Below, one piece after another: positions 1-8,802 of a DNA stretch of 64,000 nucleotides (the first letter of the stretch is position 1; each line of letters starts with the position of its first letter). The position numbers and the translations under genes are program-made. Below the pieces are notes generated by a model that worked only from the letters and a program-made list of their open reading frames with translations, was not told where the DNA came from and did no database searches. Source of the DNA: Eudoraea chungangensis (GTDB taxonomy: Bacteria; Bacteroidota; Bacteroidia; Flavobacteriales; Flavobacteriaceae); contig NZ_JARDUB010000001.1 in the NCBI RefSeq assembly GCF_029360665.1, positions 434,001-498,000 on the forward strand. The letters are read 5' to 3'.

Positions 1-474
1 CGTAGCGTAAATTTTATAAAGTGACTCTTTAGCACCCCATAATATGGTAAGCTTCCTAACAAAATTCTGCTCATTGGGTATTTTTCCTTGAACAGTAAAA
101 GTTGTAAACTTATGTGCAATTCTTAGAATTTTTGATCTTTGTTTTTCAATATCAATTCCTACCTCTTGTTTATAACTTACAATAATCCCAGTATACTGAA
201 AAGAATGGCTGATAGATATATGCCCCCCATCCCGAAGGTGTGGTTTTCCTGAAGAATCATAAAAAAGATCCCCATCGGAGTACCCTGCTAAGGCCAGCAA
301 ATGTCTTATACTCAGGTAGGCTCTTCTATGCATTTCCGATTTCATCCCTTTTAGTCTATGATCCGAGCCGATTGAAAGTACCAAGTCTTTCTTCAGCTCG
401 AATTCCGCCTCATCGACCTTCCAAACATATAATTTGACCTGGGGAGTTACTGTTATAGTTTTGTAAAGAGGCAT
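1..474 (-). CDS. 4'-phosphopantetheinyl transferase superfamily protein (partial, 3' end outside window)
   Basis: An uninterrupted minus-strand frame of 158 codons starts at the ATG complementary to 472-474 and runs off the left edge of the window. It shows the two hallmark motifs of the Sfp/HetI family: GIDIE (Mg2+ and CoA site) and, near the truncated end, WGAKESLYKI, matching the family W-x-x-KE-x-x-x-K element. An SISHS stretch before GIDIE fits the usual GxxHxSxSHS-like region. The family transfers the phosphopantetheine arm of CoA to acyl, peptidyl or aryl carrier proteins in the cytoplasm. Flavobacterial members usually have about 200-220 residues, so roughly 50 are missing. It is divergent from ahcY. 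Which carrier protein it serves cannot be told from here. Confidence 0.85.
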   Translation of the reverse strand, partial: MPLYKTITVTPQVKLYVWKVDEAEFELKKDLVLSIGSDHRLKGMKSEMHRRAYLSIRHLLALAGYSDGDLFYDSSGKPHLRDGGHISISHSFQYTGIIVSYKQEVGIDIEKQRSKILRIAHKFTTFTVQGKIPNEQNFVRKLTILWGAKESLYKIYAT

Positions 475-494
475 GGGATTTATAGAGTTATATG

Positions 495-502
495 TACCTT
501 TG
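495..502 (+). promoter_or_regulatory. Putative -7 promoter element of ahcY
   Basis: TACCTTTG matches the Bacteroidota -7 consensus TAnnTTTG exactly and lies 53 bp before the ahcY start. No TTG lies at the expected 17-23 bp upstream, so only half of the promoter is supported. Confidence 0.5.
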
Positions 503-555
503 CACTTTGTAAGATGCCTTTGTTATACTTGAGGCGAAAGTAAAAATAAAAAGTT

Positions 556-1872
556 ATGGGAACCAATACAATAGCATACATTCCTTATAAAGTTAAAGAT
601 ATTACACTTGCGGCTTGGGGAAGAAAAGAAATAGAGCTTGCCGAAGCAGAAATGCCAGGATTGATGGCATTACGTGAAGAATATAAAGAAGAGCAGCCCT
701 TAAAGGGAGCGCGGATAGCAGGTTGTCTTCATATGACAATTCAAACCGCCGTTTTAATAGAGACTCTTACAGCCCTTGGAGCCCAGGTTACTTGGAGTTC
801 CTGTAATATATTTTCAACACAAGATCATGCCGCTGCCGCAATTGCTGCAACAGGAGTCCCTGTATATGCTTGGAAGGGTATGAATGAAGAAGAGTTTAAT
901 TGGTGTATTGAACAGACACTATTTTTTGGAGAAGAGCGCGAACCGCTGAATATGATTTTAGATGATGGTGGGGATCTGACCAATATGGTTTTAGACAACT
1001 ATTCTGAGTTGACCGCTGAAATAAAAGGTTTATCTGAAGAAACTACTACAGGGGTACACAGACTTTACGAGCGTTTTAAGAATGGTGTTCTTCCAATGCC
1101 TGCAATTAACGTTAACGATTCCGTGACAAAGTCAAAGTTCGATAACAAATACGGTTGCAAAGAAAGTGCTGTAGATGCGATTCGAAGAGCAACAGACACC
1201 ATGTTAGCTGGAAAAAGAGTAGTTGTTGCCGGCTATGGAGATGTAGGCAAAGGTACCGCAGCTTCTTTTAGAGGTGCCGGCGCCATTGTTACGGTAACTG
1301 AAATAGATCCAATTTGTGCACTACAGGCGTGTATGGATGGTTATGAGGTAAAAAAACTAGAAACAGTAGTGGGTAAGGCAGATATAATCATAACAGCTAC
1401 AGGGAATAAGGATATTATTAGAGCTGAACACTTTAAAGCAATGAAAGACAAGGCCATTGTCTGCAATATTGGCCACTTCGACAATGAAATTGATATGGCG
1501 TGGTTAAATGACAATTTCGGAAATTCGAAAGATGAAATTAAACCTCAGGTAGATAAGTATACTGTAAACGGCAAGGATCTCATTGTCTTGGCGGAAGGAA
1601 GGCTGGTTAATTTAGGCTGCGCCACTGGTCACCCAAGTTTTGTGATGAGTAATTCTTTTACTAATCAGACCCTAGCACAAATAGAGCTATGGAACAATAG
1701 TGCTAACTATGAAAACAAAGTATATATGTTACCTAAGCATTTAGATGAAAAAGTGGCTAAGCTGCATTTATCTAGATTAGGAGCGGAGTTAACCGACTTA
1801 AAAGAGGATCAGGCTTCTTATATTGGTGTTGAAGTAAACGGCCCCTATAAACCGGAGTATTACCGATACTAG
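556..1872 (+). CDS. ahcY: Adenosylhomocysteinase (S-adenosyl-L-homocysteine hydrolase)
   Basis: Reversibly splits S-adenosylhomocysteine into adenosine and homocysteine, clearing the product inhibitor of SAM-dependent methylation. At 438 residues it has the usual family length. Visible signatures are [15 protein letters not shown] near residues 57-71, [16 protein letters not shown] near 81-96, the substrate and NAD lysine/aspartate stretch TKSKFDN at 191-197, the NAD-binding loop GYGDVGKG at 226-233, [14 protein letters not shown], and the C-terminal tail KPEYYRY that closes the NAD site in tetramers. It stands alone between a divergent phosphopantetheinyl transferase and a convergent rpmA, with its own promoter core and terminator. 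Identification is secure. Confidence 0.98.
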   Translation: MGTNTIAYIPYKVKDITLAAWGRKEIELAEAEMPGLMALREEYKEEQPLKGARIAGCLHMTIQTAVLIETLTALGAQVTWSSCNIFSTQDHAAAAIAATGVPVYAWKGMNEEEFNWCIEQTLFFGEEREPLNMILDDGGDLTNMVLDNYSELTAEIKGLSEETTTGVHRLYERFKNGVLPMPAINVNDSVTKSKFDNKYGCKESAVDAIRRATDTMLAGKRVVVAGYGDVGKGTAASFRGAGAIVTVTEIDPICALQACMDGYEVKKLETVVGKADIIITATGNKDIIRAEHFKAMKDKAIVCNIGHFDNEIDMAWLNDNFGNSKDEIKPQVDKYTVNGKDLIVLAEGRLVNLGCATGHPSFVMSNSFTNQTLAQIELWNNSANYENKVYMLPKHLDEKVAKLHLSRLGAELTDLKEDQASYIGVEVNGPYKPEYYRY

Positions 1873-1892
1873 CGCTTAATTAATAAAATAAT

Positions 1893-1926
1893 AAAAGCCC
1901 ATTATGTAGAACATAATGGGCTTTTT
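1893..1926. terminator. Bidirectional intrinsic terminator between ahcY and rpmA
   Basis: A perfect 15-bp inverted repeat (AAAAGCCCATTATGT and its complement) around the 3-base loop AGA has T-rich ends on both strands. It sits between two convergent genes and can serve ahcY on + and rplU-rpmA on -. Confidence 0.88.
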
Positions 1927-1950
1927 AATTCTTGTAAGTATTTCGGTTCT

Positions 1951-2211
1951 CTATGCCTCAAAAGGCTCGATAGAAACATAAGACTTTCCACCGGCTTTCT
2001 TTTGAAACTTAACTAAACCATCAACTTTGGCATGTAATGTATGATCTTTACCTATGTATACATTATTTCCAGGGTTGTGTTTAGTACCACGTTGTCTAAC
2101 GATTATATTTCCAGCAATAGCCGCTTGTCCACCAAAAATCTTAACTCCTAATCGTTTCGATTCTGATTCTCTACCGTTTTTAGAACTACCTACACCTTTC
2201 TTATGTGCCAT
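1951..2211 (-). CDS. rpmA: 50S ribosomal protein bL27
   Basis: A protein of the large ribosomal subunit whose N-terminal tail reaches toward the peptidyl transferase centre. The sequence opens [16 protein letters not shown] and contains [22 protein letters not shown], both diagnostic of bL27. Its 86 residues are the usual size. There is no cleavable Firmicutes-type N-terminal extension, so the MAHKK end is presumably the mature end. It lies 45 bp downstream of rplU in the standard L21-L27 operon and ends at a shared terminator. Confidence 0.98.
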   Translation of the reverse strand: MAHKKGVGSSKNGRESESKRLGVKIFGGQAAIAGNIIVRQRGTKHNPGNNVYIGKDHTLHAKVDGLVKFQKKAGGKSYVSIEPFEA

Positions 2212-2256
2212 GATATTATATTTTAATGAGGATAAACTCTCATTGTTAGTATTCTA

Positions 2257-2805
2257 CTATTTGTTAAGTGCTTCTATAAGATCTGCTTTTTTCATTGAGG
2301 AAATTCCTGTAATTCCTTTCTCTTTAGCTAGGTCTTTTAATTCAGCTACTGTCTTTTTACTTAAATCAACAGAGGCCTTTGCTACTTCTTTCTTTACTTC
2401 TACTTTAGCTTTAGGAGCTTCTTTTACAGCAGGAGTCTCTTTTACTTTGGCAGCTTCTTTTTTGGCTGGCTTTTCTGTTTTCTTTTTAGCTCCTTTGGCA
2501 ACAATATTTTCAATAACCAATTCAGTTAAATACTGTCTGTGACCATTTTTCTTTCTGTAGCCTTTACGTCTTTTTTTCTTAAAAACAATGACTTTATCTC
2601 CCTTGAGATGTTTAACGACTTTAGCCTCTACAGCGGCTCCGTCGATAGCTGGGGCGCCAATAGTTACATTACCCCCATCTTCTAATAAAAGAACATTAGG
2701 AAAAGATACTTTTTTTCCTTCATCTTCTTGAAGACGGTGAACATATACTTTTTGGTCTTTCGCAACCTTAAATTGCTGCCCTGCTATTTCTACAATTGCA
2801 TACAT
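2257..2805 (-). CDS. rplU: 50S ribosomal protein bL21 with C-terminal Lys/Ala-rich linker and Rho_N/SAP-like domain
   Basis: Residues 1 to about 102 form a normal bL21 (start [27 protein letters not shown] near the end), a 23S rRNA-binding protein of the large subunit. A low-complexity Lys/Ala/Glu/Pro linker follows (about 105-145), then a helical segment with [17 protein letters not shown] and [11 protein letters not shown] that resembles the Rho N-terminal/SAP-like fold, a small nucleic-acid-binding helix-extended-helix. Typical bL21 has about 103 residues, so this is an 80-residue extension. Extended L21 proteins are, to my knowledge, common in Flavobacteriia. What the extension does is unknown; a role in RNA or DNA contact is inference. 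Confidence 0.95.
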   Translation of the reverse strand: MYAIVEIAGQQFKVAKDQKVYVHRLQEDEGKKVSFPNVLLLEDGGNVTIGAPAIDGAAVEAKVVKHLKGDKVIVFKKKRRKGYRKKNGHRQYLTELVIENIVAKGAKKKTEKPAKKEAAKVKETPAVKEAPKAKVEVKKEVAKASVDLSKKTVAELKDLAKEKGITGISSMKKADLIEALNK

Positions 2806-2884
2806 AGCGTATCTGTTAATTAATTTTATTCCTTTTTATTGGATTATTTACCCCGAGACACTTTAGAGGTGGCTTAGGCGGGTG

Positions 2885-2914
2885 CAAATATACTGCTAAA
2901 TTGCGAAAACACAA
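2885..2914 (-). promoter_or_regulatory. Promoter of rplU-rpmA (Bacteroidota type)
   Basis: On the minus strand a TTG (complement of 2912-2914) is followed after exactly 19 bases by TATATTTG (complement of 2885-2892). This is a full match to the TTG-N17-23-TAnnTTTG promoter of Bacteroidota. It leaves a leader of roughly 75 nt before rplU, in which I saw no strong hairpin. Confidence 0.78.
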
Positions 2915-2931
2915 GTGTTTTTTTATGCAAA

Positions 2932-3381
2932 CTAATTTTTATTGGAATGTTTTGAAGTCTTAAATAGTTGCATAAAAGTTAAGGTGAGCACCAGAGTTGT
3001 TGCAAAGCCCATTATGGCTACTGTAAAAAATACAATTCCCTCGAAACTTTTAGAGCCATTTGACCAGGTATAAGACAACTGGTTTAAGAAGTCTGTATTC
3101 AGCTCTGTGGCGTATAAGGCAAAGAAAAAGGTAAATATAAGTGTAGCAACACCACCAGTTATGAGTCCGGCCTTAAATCCAAGTCCATAATTAAAGGCAA
3201 ACTTTTCTTGTAGGCGATAATACTTAATAGCCTCGTAAATACCAAAACCAGTGATAATTCCATTAAAGAGACTAAAGAAGATATTGGTATGTAAATTAAA
3301 AAGTGATAAAATTAAGAAATAAGCGATAAGACATCCGCTAGTGGCAATACCAAAACGTATGGGAAGTGCAAGAGGTTTCAT
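2932..3381 (-). CDS. DUF4199-type integral membrane protein
   Basis: A 149-residue protein with four predicted membrane segments (about residues 8-28, 35-52, 69-93 and 115-137) and a short basic tail (KTSKHSNKN). Length, helix layout and the soluble stretch between helices 3 and 4 match the DUF4199 family, which is widespread in Bacteroidota and has no established function. It sits upstream of and divergent from the M16 protease pair. No catalytic or ligand motif is visible. Family assignment is by overall pattern, not by a signature motif. Confidence 0.65.
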   Translation of the reverse strand: MKPLALPIRFGIATSGCLIAYFLILSLFNLHTNIFFSLFNGIITGFGIYEAIKYYRLQEKFAFNYGLGFKAGLITGGVATLIFTFFFALYATELNTDFLNQLSYTWSNGSKSFEGIVFFTVAIMGFATTLVLTLTFMQLFKTSKHSNKN

Positions 3382-3545
3382 ACAAAAAAGTTTTTTTGGT
3401 GTTCTAATAAAATAAGAAATAATGCTTAAATATTGTATAAATTCTTGTTAAAGAATAAGACTTTTTCCTAGCAAAAGAGCAAAAAAAATTATCTTGACCC
3501 CATTACCAATTACCTTTAATGATATTTAATTTCAAAACCTTTTTT

Positions 3546-4868
3546 ATGAAGAGAAAAATAGTATCACTCCTTTTGTTCCTATTAGCCGTTTTATCTATTA
3601 GGTCCCAACAAGTTGAGTATGAAGAGTACGATCTAGACAATGGCCTACATGTAATACTTCATCAGGACAATACGGCCCCAGTGGTAATTACTTCTGTCAT
3701 GTATCATGTTGGTGGAAAAGACCGAACAGAAGGCAGAACCGGGTTTGCACACTTTTTTGAACACCTTCTTTTCGAAGGGACAGAAAATATAGGTAAAGGG
3801 AAATGGTTTGAAATTGTCTCCTCTCATGGCGGACAGGTAAATGCAAATACTAGTCAAGACAGAACTTATTATTATGAACTATTCCCTTCTAATAATCTGC
3901 AATTGGGATTATGGATGGAGTCTGAAAGAATGCTGCATCCTATCATAGATCAAATAGGGATTGACACACAACAAGAGGTGGTTAAAGAGGAAAAAAGACT
4001 TCGATATGACAACTCGCCATATGGTCAATTATGGCCTTCTCTTGGGAAAAGCCTTTTTAAAGTACACCCCTACAAAGATCCTAATATTGGTTATATGAAG
4101 GATTTGGATGCTGCCACTTTGGAAGACGTAACAGCCTACAATAAAAAATATTATGTGCCAAATAATGCCGTTTTAGTGGTGGCTGGAGATATAGATATTA
4201 CTGAGGCTAAAAATTTGATTAAAGACTATTTTGGTCCAATTCCTAAAGGAGAAGATATAGTGAGAAACTATCCCAAAGAAACAGACATTAGCCTGGAAGA
4301 AAGGGCAACAGTCTATGATGCAAATATTCAAGTCCCCTTAGCGGGAATAGCCTATAGGATTCCAGGTTTCAGAGAAAGAGATGCTTATGTATTAGATATG
4401 ATATCGACCTATTTAAGTGATGGGAAGAGCTCTAAATTATACAAAAAAATGGTGGATGATCAAAAACAGGCCCTACAAGTGGGCGCATATAATGTAGGAC
4501 AAGAAGATTACGGCATGTACCTTGTTTTTGCTATTCCTGTTGGAGAAGTAACCGTGGATCAATTAATTGTTGAAATGGAAGAGGAAGTGAATAAAATGCG
4601 TACAGAGCTTATTACGGAAAAAGATTATCAAAAACTTCAAAATAAATTCGAGAACTCTTTTGTAAATGCCAACTCGAGTATCGCCGGTATTGCCAACTCC
4701 TTGGCTCGAAATTATCTTTTGTATCACGACACTTCTCTTATAAACAAGGAGATTGATATTTATAGATCCATAACAAGAGAAGAAATTCAATCTGTTGCAG
4801 AAAAGCATTTAAAATCTAATCAAAGAGTAATTCTTGAATATTTACCAAAAGAGAAATTAGACAACTAA
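3546..4868 (+). CDS. Periplasmic/secreted M16 family zinc metalloprotease, catalytic partner
   Basis: A pitrilysin-type peptidase with the inverted zinc motif HFFEH (H69, E72, H73 from the chosen start) in GFAHFFEHLLFEGT, followed by a downstream Glu-rich helix (EEVVKEEKRLRYD) carrying the third ligand. The start at 3546 gives a clean signal peptide (MKRKIVSLLLFLLAVLSIRSQQ); an upstream in-frame ATG at 3519 would add nine residues and blur it. At about 440 residues this is a half-size M16 subunit that needs a partner. The next gene, 5 bp downstream, is that partner. Likely degrades peptides in the periplasm. Confidence 0.93.
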   Translation: MKRKIVSLLLFLLAVLSIRSQQVEYEEYDLDNGLHVILHQDNTAPVVITSVMYHVGGKDRTEGRTGFAHFFEHLLFEGTENIGKGKWFEIVSSHGGQVNANTSQDRTYYYELFPSNNLQLGLWMESERMLHPIIDQIGIDTQQEVVKEEKRLRYDNSPYGQLWPSLGKSLFKVHPYKDPNIGYMKDLDAATLEDVTAYNKKYYVPNNAVLVVAGDIDITEAKNLIKDYFGPIPKGEDIVRNYPKETDISLEERATVYDANIQVPLAGIAYRIPGFRERDAYVLDMISTYLSDGKSSKLYKKMVDDQKQALQVGAYNVGQEDYGMYLVFAIPVGEVTVDQLIVEMEEEVNKMRTELITEKDYQKLQNKFENSFVNANSSIAGIANSLARNYLLYHDTSLINKEIDIYRSITREEIQSVAEKHLKSNQRVILEYLPKEKLDN

Positions 4869-4873
4869 TTAAG

Positions 4874-6943
4874 ATGAAAATATTTTATACAATAATTTTA
4901 AGCACATTTATACTTACTTCCCTAAGCGCACAAGTAAATAGGAGTATTATGCCTGCTCCAGGACCCAGTCCGGAAATTAATTTAGAAGAGCCACAACAAT
5001 TTGTTTTAGACAACGGACTTAGAGTTATGGTAGTGGAAAATCATAAACTACCGCGTGTCTCCATGCAGCTTGCCATAGATAATCCTCCGATAGCAGAAGG
5101 AAATAAGGCCGGAGTTACGAGTTTAGCCGGAAGCCTCTTGGGCAATGGTTCTTTATCTATCCCCAAAGATGAATTTAACGAGGAAGTAGACTATTTAGGG
5201 GCAAGTATAAGCTTTAGTCTACGAGGTGCCTATGCCAGTACACTATCCAAATATTTCCCTCGGATATTAGAATTAATGGCAGATGCCGCGATTAATCCAA
5301 ATTTCACGGAAGATGAATTTTCCAAGGAGAAGGCAAAGTTAATTACAAACTTAAAAGCACAAGAAAAAGACGTATCTGCCATTGCTTCGAGAGTTCAAAA
5401 TGTATTGGCCTACGGGAAAGTGCACCCCTACGGCGAATATATAACAGAAGAAACTATTAACAATGTAACTTTCATAGATGCGAAACAATATTATACAGAC
5501 CTGTTTGTACCTGAAAATGCATACTTGGTTATTATTGGAGATGTTGATTTTGACAATGTAAAAGCCTTGGTTAGTACCTATTTTAATGATTGGGTTAAAG
5601 CATCCCCACCTTCTTTAAGCTATTCCAGACCGCGAAATACGCAATATACCCAGATTGATTTTGTAGATGTTCCGAATGCGGTTCAGTCAGAAATCTATGT
5701 TCAGAATCTGGTGGATTTGGAAATGAAAGATCCCGATTATTTATCCGCAAAATTGGCAAATAGAATTCTTGGTGCTTCTGGGGCGGGAAGATTTCATCAA
5801 AATTTAAGAGAAGACAAAGCCTATACTTATGCCGCCTATTCTCAACTTAGTGACGACAAATATGCTCCGGGTAGATTTGGTGCCACCGCTAGTGTGCGTA
5901 ATGTGGTAACAGATAGTGCCGTTGTAGAATTTTTAAAAGAGTTCAATAGAATTGTCAAGGAACCTGTAACTGAAAAAGAATTAGAAAATGTAAAGGCCGA
6001 ATATATAGGTAGTTTTGTGATGGCTTTGGAAAAACCCTCCACAATTGCCCGTTATGCGCTAAATATTGAAACAGAAAATCTGCCTAAAGACTTTTATAAG
6101 ACTTACTTGGAGCGCATAGATGCGATTACCATTGAGGACGTAGAAAAGGCTGCTAAGAAGTATTTTAAAGTAAATAACGCACGAATAGTAATTGTTGGAA
6201 AAGGCAGTGAAGTCGTGGAAAATCTTGAAAAGATTACCTATAACGGCAAGGCTTTGCCGGTAAATTACTATGACAAATACGGGAATCCTGTTGCCAAACC
6301 GAACTATGATGTAATTTTACCTGAGGGAGTAACTATTAAATCTGTGGTAGACCATTATTTAGAGGCTGTGGGGGGCAGGGAAGAAGTAGCAAATATTACT
6401 TCTTATTTGCTAAATGCTGAGGCCCAAACACAGGGTATGACCCTAGAACTAAATGTTAAAAAGACCAATAAGGATCAGTTTATGCAGGACATTAAAATGA
6501 TGGGGAATTCTATGCAAAAGCAGGTGGTTAATGGGGATAAGGGTTATATGACAGCACAAGGACAACGTAAGGATCTAAGTACCGAAGAACTCGCTAAAAT
6601 AAAAAGTGAGTCCTCTACTTTTCCAGAATTAAATTATACGGATCAAACGGTAAGTTTAGAAGGCATGGAAATGATTGAAGGCAAAAATGCCTATAAACTA
6701 AAAGTTTCTGACGAAAAAGTTTCATATTATGACGCTGAAAGTGGCCTAAAAGTTAAAGATGTAACGGTAGTGCAGACTCAAGGTCAAACTATTGAATCTA
6801 CAGTAGAATATAAAGACTACAAGGAAGTCTCGGGAATACTTTTCCCTTTTCTTTTATTACAAAATGCAGGCCCACAAACTTTTGAATTTCTCGTTAAAGA
6901 GATTAAATTAAATGAAGGAGTTACAGATTCTGATTTTGAATAG
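4874..6943 (+). CDS. M16 family protein, non-catalytic partner with C-terminal LolA-like extension
   Basis: Starts with a signal peptide (MKIFYTIILSTFILTSLSAQ). Residues about 35-460 have the two-lobe M16 fold, but the zinc motif position reads SLAGSLLGNGS, so both His and the Glu of HxxEH are gone. The second-lobe Arg/Tyr region is kept (GAGRFHQNLREDKAYTYAAYS), which in M16 heterodimers contributes to substrate binding. Residues about 480-689 form an extra domain resembling LolA/outer-membrane lipoprotein-sorting folds. This fits a complementary pair like mitochondrial MPP alpha/beta, with the upstream gene as the active subunit. Followed by a strong terminator. Confidence 0.9.
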   Translation: MKIFYTIILSTFILTSLSAQVNRSIMPAPGPSPEINLEEPQQFVLDNGLRVMVVENHKLPRVSMQLAIDNPPIAEGNKAGVTSLAGSLLGNGSLSIPKDEFNEEVDYLGASISFSLRGAYASTLSKYFPRILELMADAAINPNFTEDEFSKEKAKLITNLKAQEKDVSAIASRVQNVLAYGKVHPYGEYITEETINNVTFIDAKQYYTDLFVPENAYLVIIGDVDFDNVKALVSTYFNDWVKASPPSLSYSRPRNTQYTQIDFVDVPNAVQSEIYVQNLVDLEMKDPDYLSAKLANRILGASGAGRFHQNLREDKAYTYAAYSQLSDDKYAPGRFGATASVRNVVTDSAVVEFLKEFNRIVKEPVTEKELENVKAEYIGSFVMALEKPSTIARYALNIETENLPKDFYKTYLERIDAITIEDVEKAAKKYFKVNNARIVIVGKGSEVVENLEKITYNGKALPVNYYDKYGNPVAKPNYDVILPEGVTIKSVVDHYLEAVGGREEVANITSYLLNAEAQTQGMTLELNVKKTNKDQFMQDIKMMGNSMQKQVVNGDKGYMTAQGQRKDLSTEELAKIKSESSTFPELNYTDQTVSLEGMEMIEGKNAYKLKVSDEKVSYYDAESGLKVKDVTVVQTQGQTIESTVEYKDYKEVSGILFPFLLLQNAGPQTFEFLVKEIKLNEGVTDSDFE

Positions 6944-6956
6944 ACCGTTTAACTGA

Positions 6957-6994
6957 GAACAAAAAAACCCGCCAAATGGTGGGTTTTTTTGTTC
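6957..6994. terminator. Bidirectional terminator after the M16 operon
   Basis: A 14-bp inverted repeat (GAACAAAAAAACCC and its complement) is extended inward by GCC/GGT pairs around the loop AAAT. A-tracts and T-tracts on the two arms provide a U-run in either direction. It lies between the convergent M16 operon and the GIN-domain gene. Confidence 0.85.
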
Positions 6995-7009
6995 CTGAGG
7001 TATACTTTT

Positions 7010-7762
7010 CTATCCTATTTTTCGGATGGTTGCTTCTCCTAAAACAAGGCCCTTATCTACATCAGGGTCTCCCTCGAACTCAATATCTGCCTCTCCGTAA
7101 GAAGTCACCTTTAATTTATCCGATACCCTTACCCTAAACTCACTTTCTCCAAAGGCGGTAATTTTAGTAAAGGAATTTTTCATCTGTAGAGTATTTACTT
7201 CGCTTTCCCCATAAGCCTTATATTTTTGTTGACTTACAGATCCGGATTCAATCTCCAAATAGCTCTCCCCGTAAATACTTACATCCAGGTTTTGTAAAGA
7301 CATTTCATTGAAAAAAACATTCGATTCGCCATAAATAGTTAACTCAAATTCCTGTTGCTCTATTGGACTAACTCCTCTTATGGTTTCTTCGCCTCTAACG
7401 GATAACTTTCGTATATTCTTATAAGTGATACTGGCTCTTACCATGGTTCCAGAATATATATCATGTTTTCCAGACCATTCCTCATTATGTATTTTTTTAG
7501 ACTTTGTATAGGTCTTAGCATCATCTAAATAGACCTTCAACGTGCCATTTACGACTTCCACATTTATTTTGTCTCTTGGAACTTCCGCATCTTCAATAAT
7601 CACCATTTCTTCTTCTCCTTCTTGAAGCACTACTTCTATATGAGGGCTAATTATTATTTTGTTAAATGAAGCAACAGAGATAGTTGCCGACTGTGCTGAT
7701 ATTTGTATGACTCCTACAAAGAGCAGAGCTAATAATACTAGTGGTGTTTTCATTTTTTTCAT
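7010..7762 (-). CDS. GIN-domain (DUF2807) secreted protein
   Basis: A 250-residue exported protein with a signal peptide (MKTPLVLLALLFVGVIQISAQ; the start may be this second Met, at 7753). The body matches the putative auto-transporter adhesin head GIN domain, a right-handed beta-helix-like fold common in Bacteroidota. A turn motif recurs five times at roughly 20-residue spacing: IYGESNVFF, IYGESYLEI, AYGESEVNT, AFGESEFRV and SYGEADIEF. Many family members begin with a similar segment in which the protein is measured against cell-surface stress, but no function is proven. It stands as a single gene between two convergent or tandem neighbours. Confidence 0.85.
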   Translation of the reverse strand: MKKMKTPLVLLALLFVGVIQISAQSATISVASFNKIIISPHIEVVLQEGEEEMVIIEDAEVPRDKINVEVVNGTLKVYLDDAKTYTKSKKIHNEEWSGKHDIYSGTMVRASITYKNIRKLSVRGEETIRGVSPIEQQEFELTIYGESNVFFNEMSLQNLDVSIYGESYLEIESGSVSQQKYKAYGESEVNTLQMKNSFTKITAFGESEFRVRVSDKLKVTSYGEADIEFEGDPDVDKGLVLGEATIRKIG

Positions 7763-7835
7763 ATCATATACTATTATGGGTTATTTCTTCTTTCCTAAAG
7801 AGAAATACTTTTGCTGTTTGTTACAGTTGTCGACT

Positions 7836-8717
7836 TTATTTTAATCTATTCCTGTTAATTAGGTAAACTCCTAACAAAATTAAGAAAGCAGCCAGCAATT
7901 GTTTAAATACAAATTTCTCTCCGTCCAAAAGCCCCCAAAAAATTCCAACTAAGGGTATCAAATACGTCACTGAAACTGAAAAAACCGCTGAGGAGATTTG
8001 AATTAACTTGTTAAACATCACTTTGGCTAAACAGGTCCCGAGAGCAACAAGAATCAATACATAGCCCAACGAACTGACAAAAAAATCTCCTTGTATAACC
8101 TCTACCTGAAAAAAGCCAGAGAAAATTAACACAATTACAGCGGGAAGAAACATAACGGAAAAGTTCCCAACGGCTATAGTAAGAGGACTGAGTGTTTTGA
8201 GTTTTGTCTTAATAATGTTGGCATTAAAAGCATAGCCCACGGTGGCCAAAACTACCAAAAGGGCATACCAATAATTCTGAGATGGATTTATTGCTCCTCC
8301 TATTAAGATTAATAGTAAGGCTCCTAAAAGTCCGAATATTACCCCAAATATTTGCTTTTTAGAAAAGATGGTGTTGAAAAAAAGAAAACCCACGATAATA
8401 GTAAACAGTGGAACCAAAGAATTGAGAATGGAGGCTATACTACTATCAATTTCTGTTTGGGCAAAAGCAAATAAAAAGACGGGGATAAAACTTCCTATTA
8501 AGCCAGAGATGGCAACCCACTTCCATTCTTTCCTACCAATATTACGCAGCGTCTTACCTCCAATTATAAAAAATACTACTGCACTAAGTACCACACGGAC
8601 CGCACCTAACTGGAAAGGTGTAAACCCATTGAGGCCTTTTTTAATAAGTATGTAAGAGCTTCCCCAAATAAGGGAAAGTAAAAGTAAATAGAACCACTTT
8701 CTTTGTACATCGCTCAT
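7836..8717 (-). CDS. EamA/DMT superfamily transporter (10 TM)
   Basis: A 293-residue inner-membrane protein made of two EamA repeats of five helices each. The first helix carries SLIWGSSYILIKKGL, a typical drug/metabolite transporter opening, and each repeat ends in GxLLGALLLILIGG or FLILLGVYLINR. Members export amino acids, nucleosides or other small metabolites, but the substrate cannot be read from sequence. It is monocistronic, 73 bp upstream of the GIN-domain gene on the same strand. No clear TAnnTTTG lies upstream; the closest is GACTTTTG. Confidence 0.9.
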   Translation of the reverse strand: MSDVQRKWFYLLLLSLIWGSSYILIKKGLNGFTPFQLGAVRVVLSAVVFFIIGGKTLRNIGRKEWKWVAISGLIGSFIPVFLFAFAQTEIDSSIASILNSLVPLFTIIVGFLFFNTIFSKKQIFGVIFGLLGALLLILIGGAINPSQNYWYALLVVLATVGYAFNANIIKTKLKTLSPLTIAVGNFSVMFLPAVIVLIFSGFFQVEVIQGDFFVSSLGYVLILVALGTCLAKVMFNKLIQISSAVFSVSVTYLIPLVGIFWGLLDGEKFVFKQLLAAFLILLGVYLINRNRLK

Positions 8718-8802
8718 AGAAATTTTCTTGGTGCAAAAGTCGCTTATTTAATGAATATATTTTTTAATTAACTAATTTTACCAATCCTATAAAAAACATA
8801 CT

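Noticed and set aside
240-437. Plus-strand frame of 65 codons at the left edge
   Set aside because: It is antisense to the phosphopantetheinyl transferase frame, which has the GIDIE and WGAKE motifs; its own product is Arg/Pro/Ser-rich with no family signature.
2054-2542. Plus-strand frame of 162 codons
   Set aside because: It runs antisense across rpmA and rplU, two secure ribosomal genes; its product is a Phe/Ser/Ala-rich shadow.
3494-3518. TTG with TACCTTTA before the M16 operon
   Set aside because: The spacing is only 14 bp and the last base is off, so it does not meet the promoter pattern.
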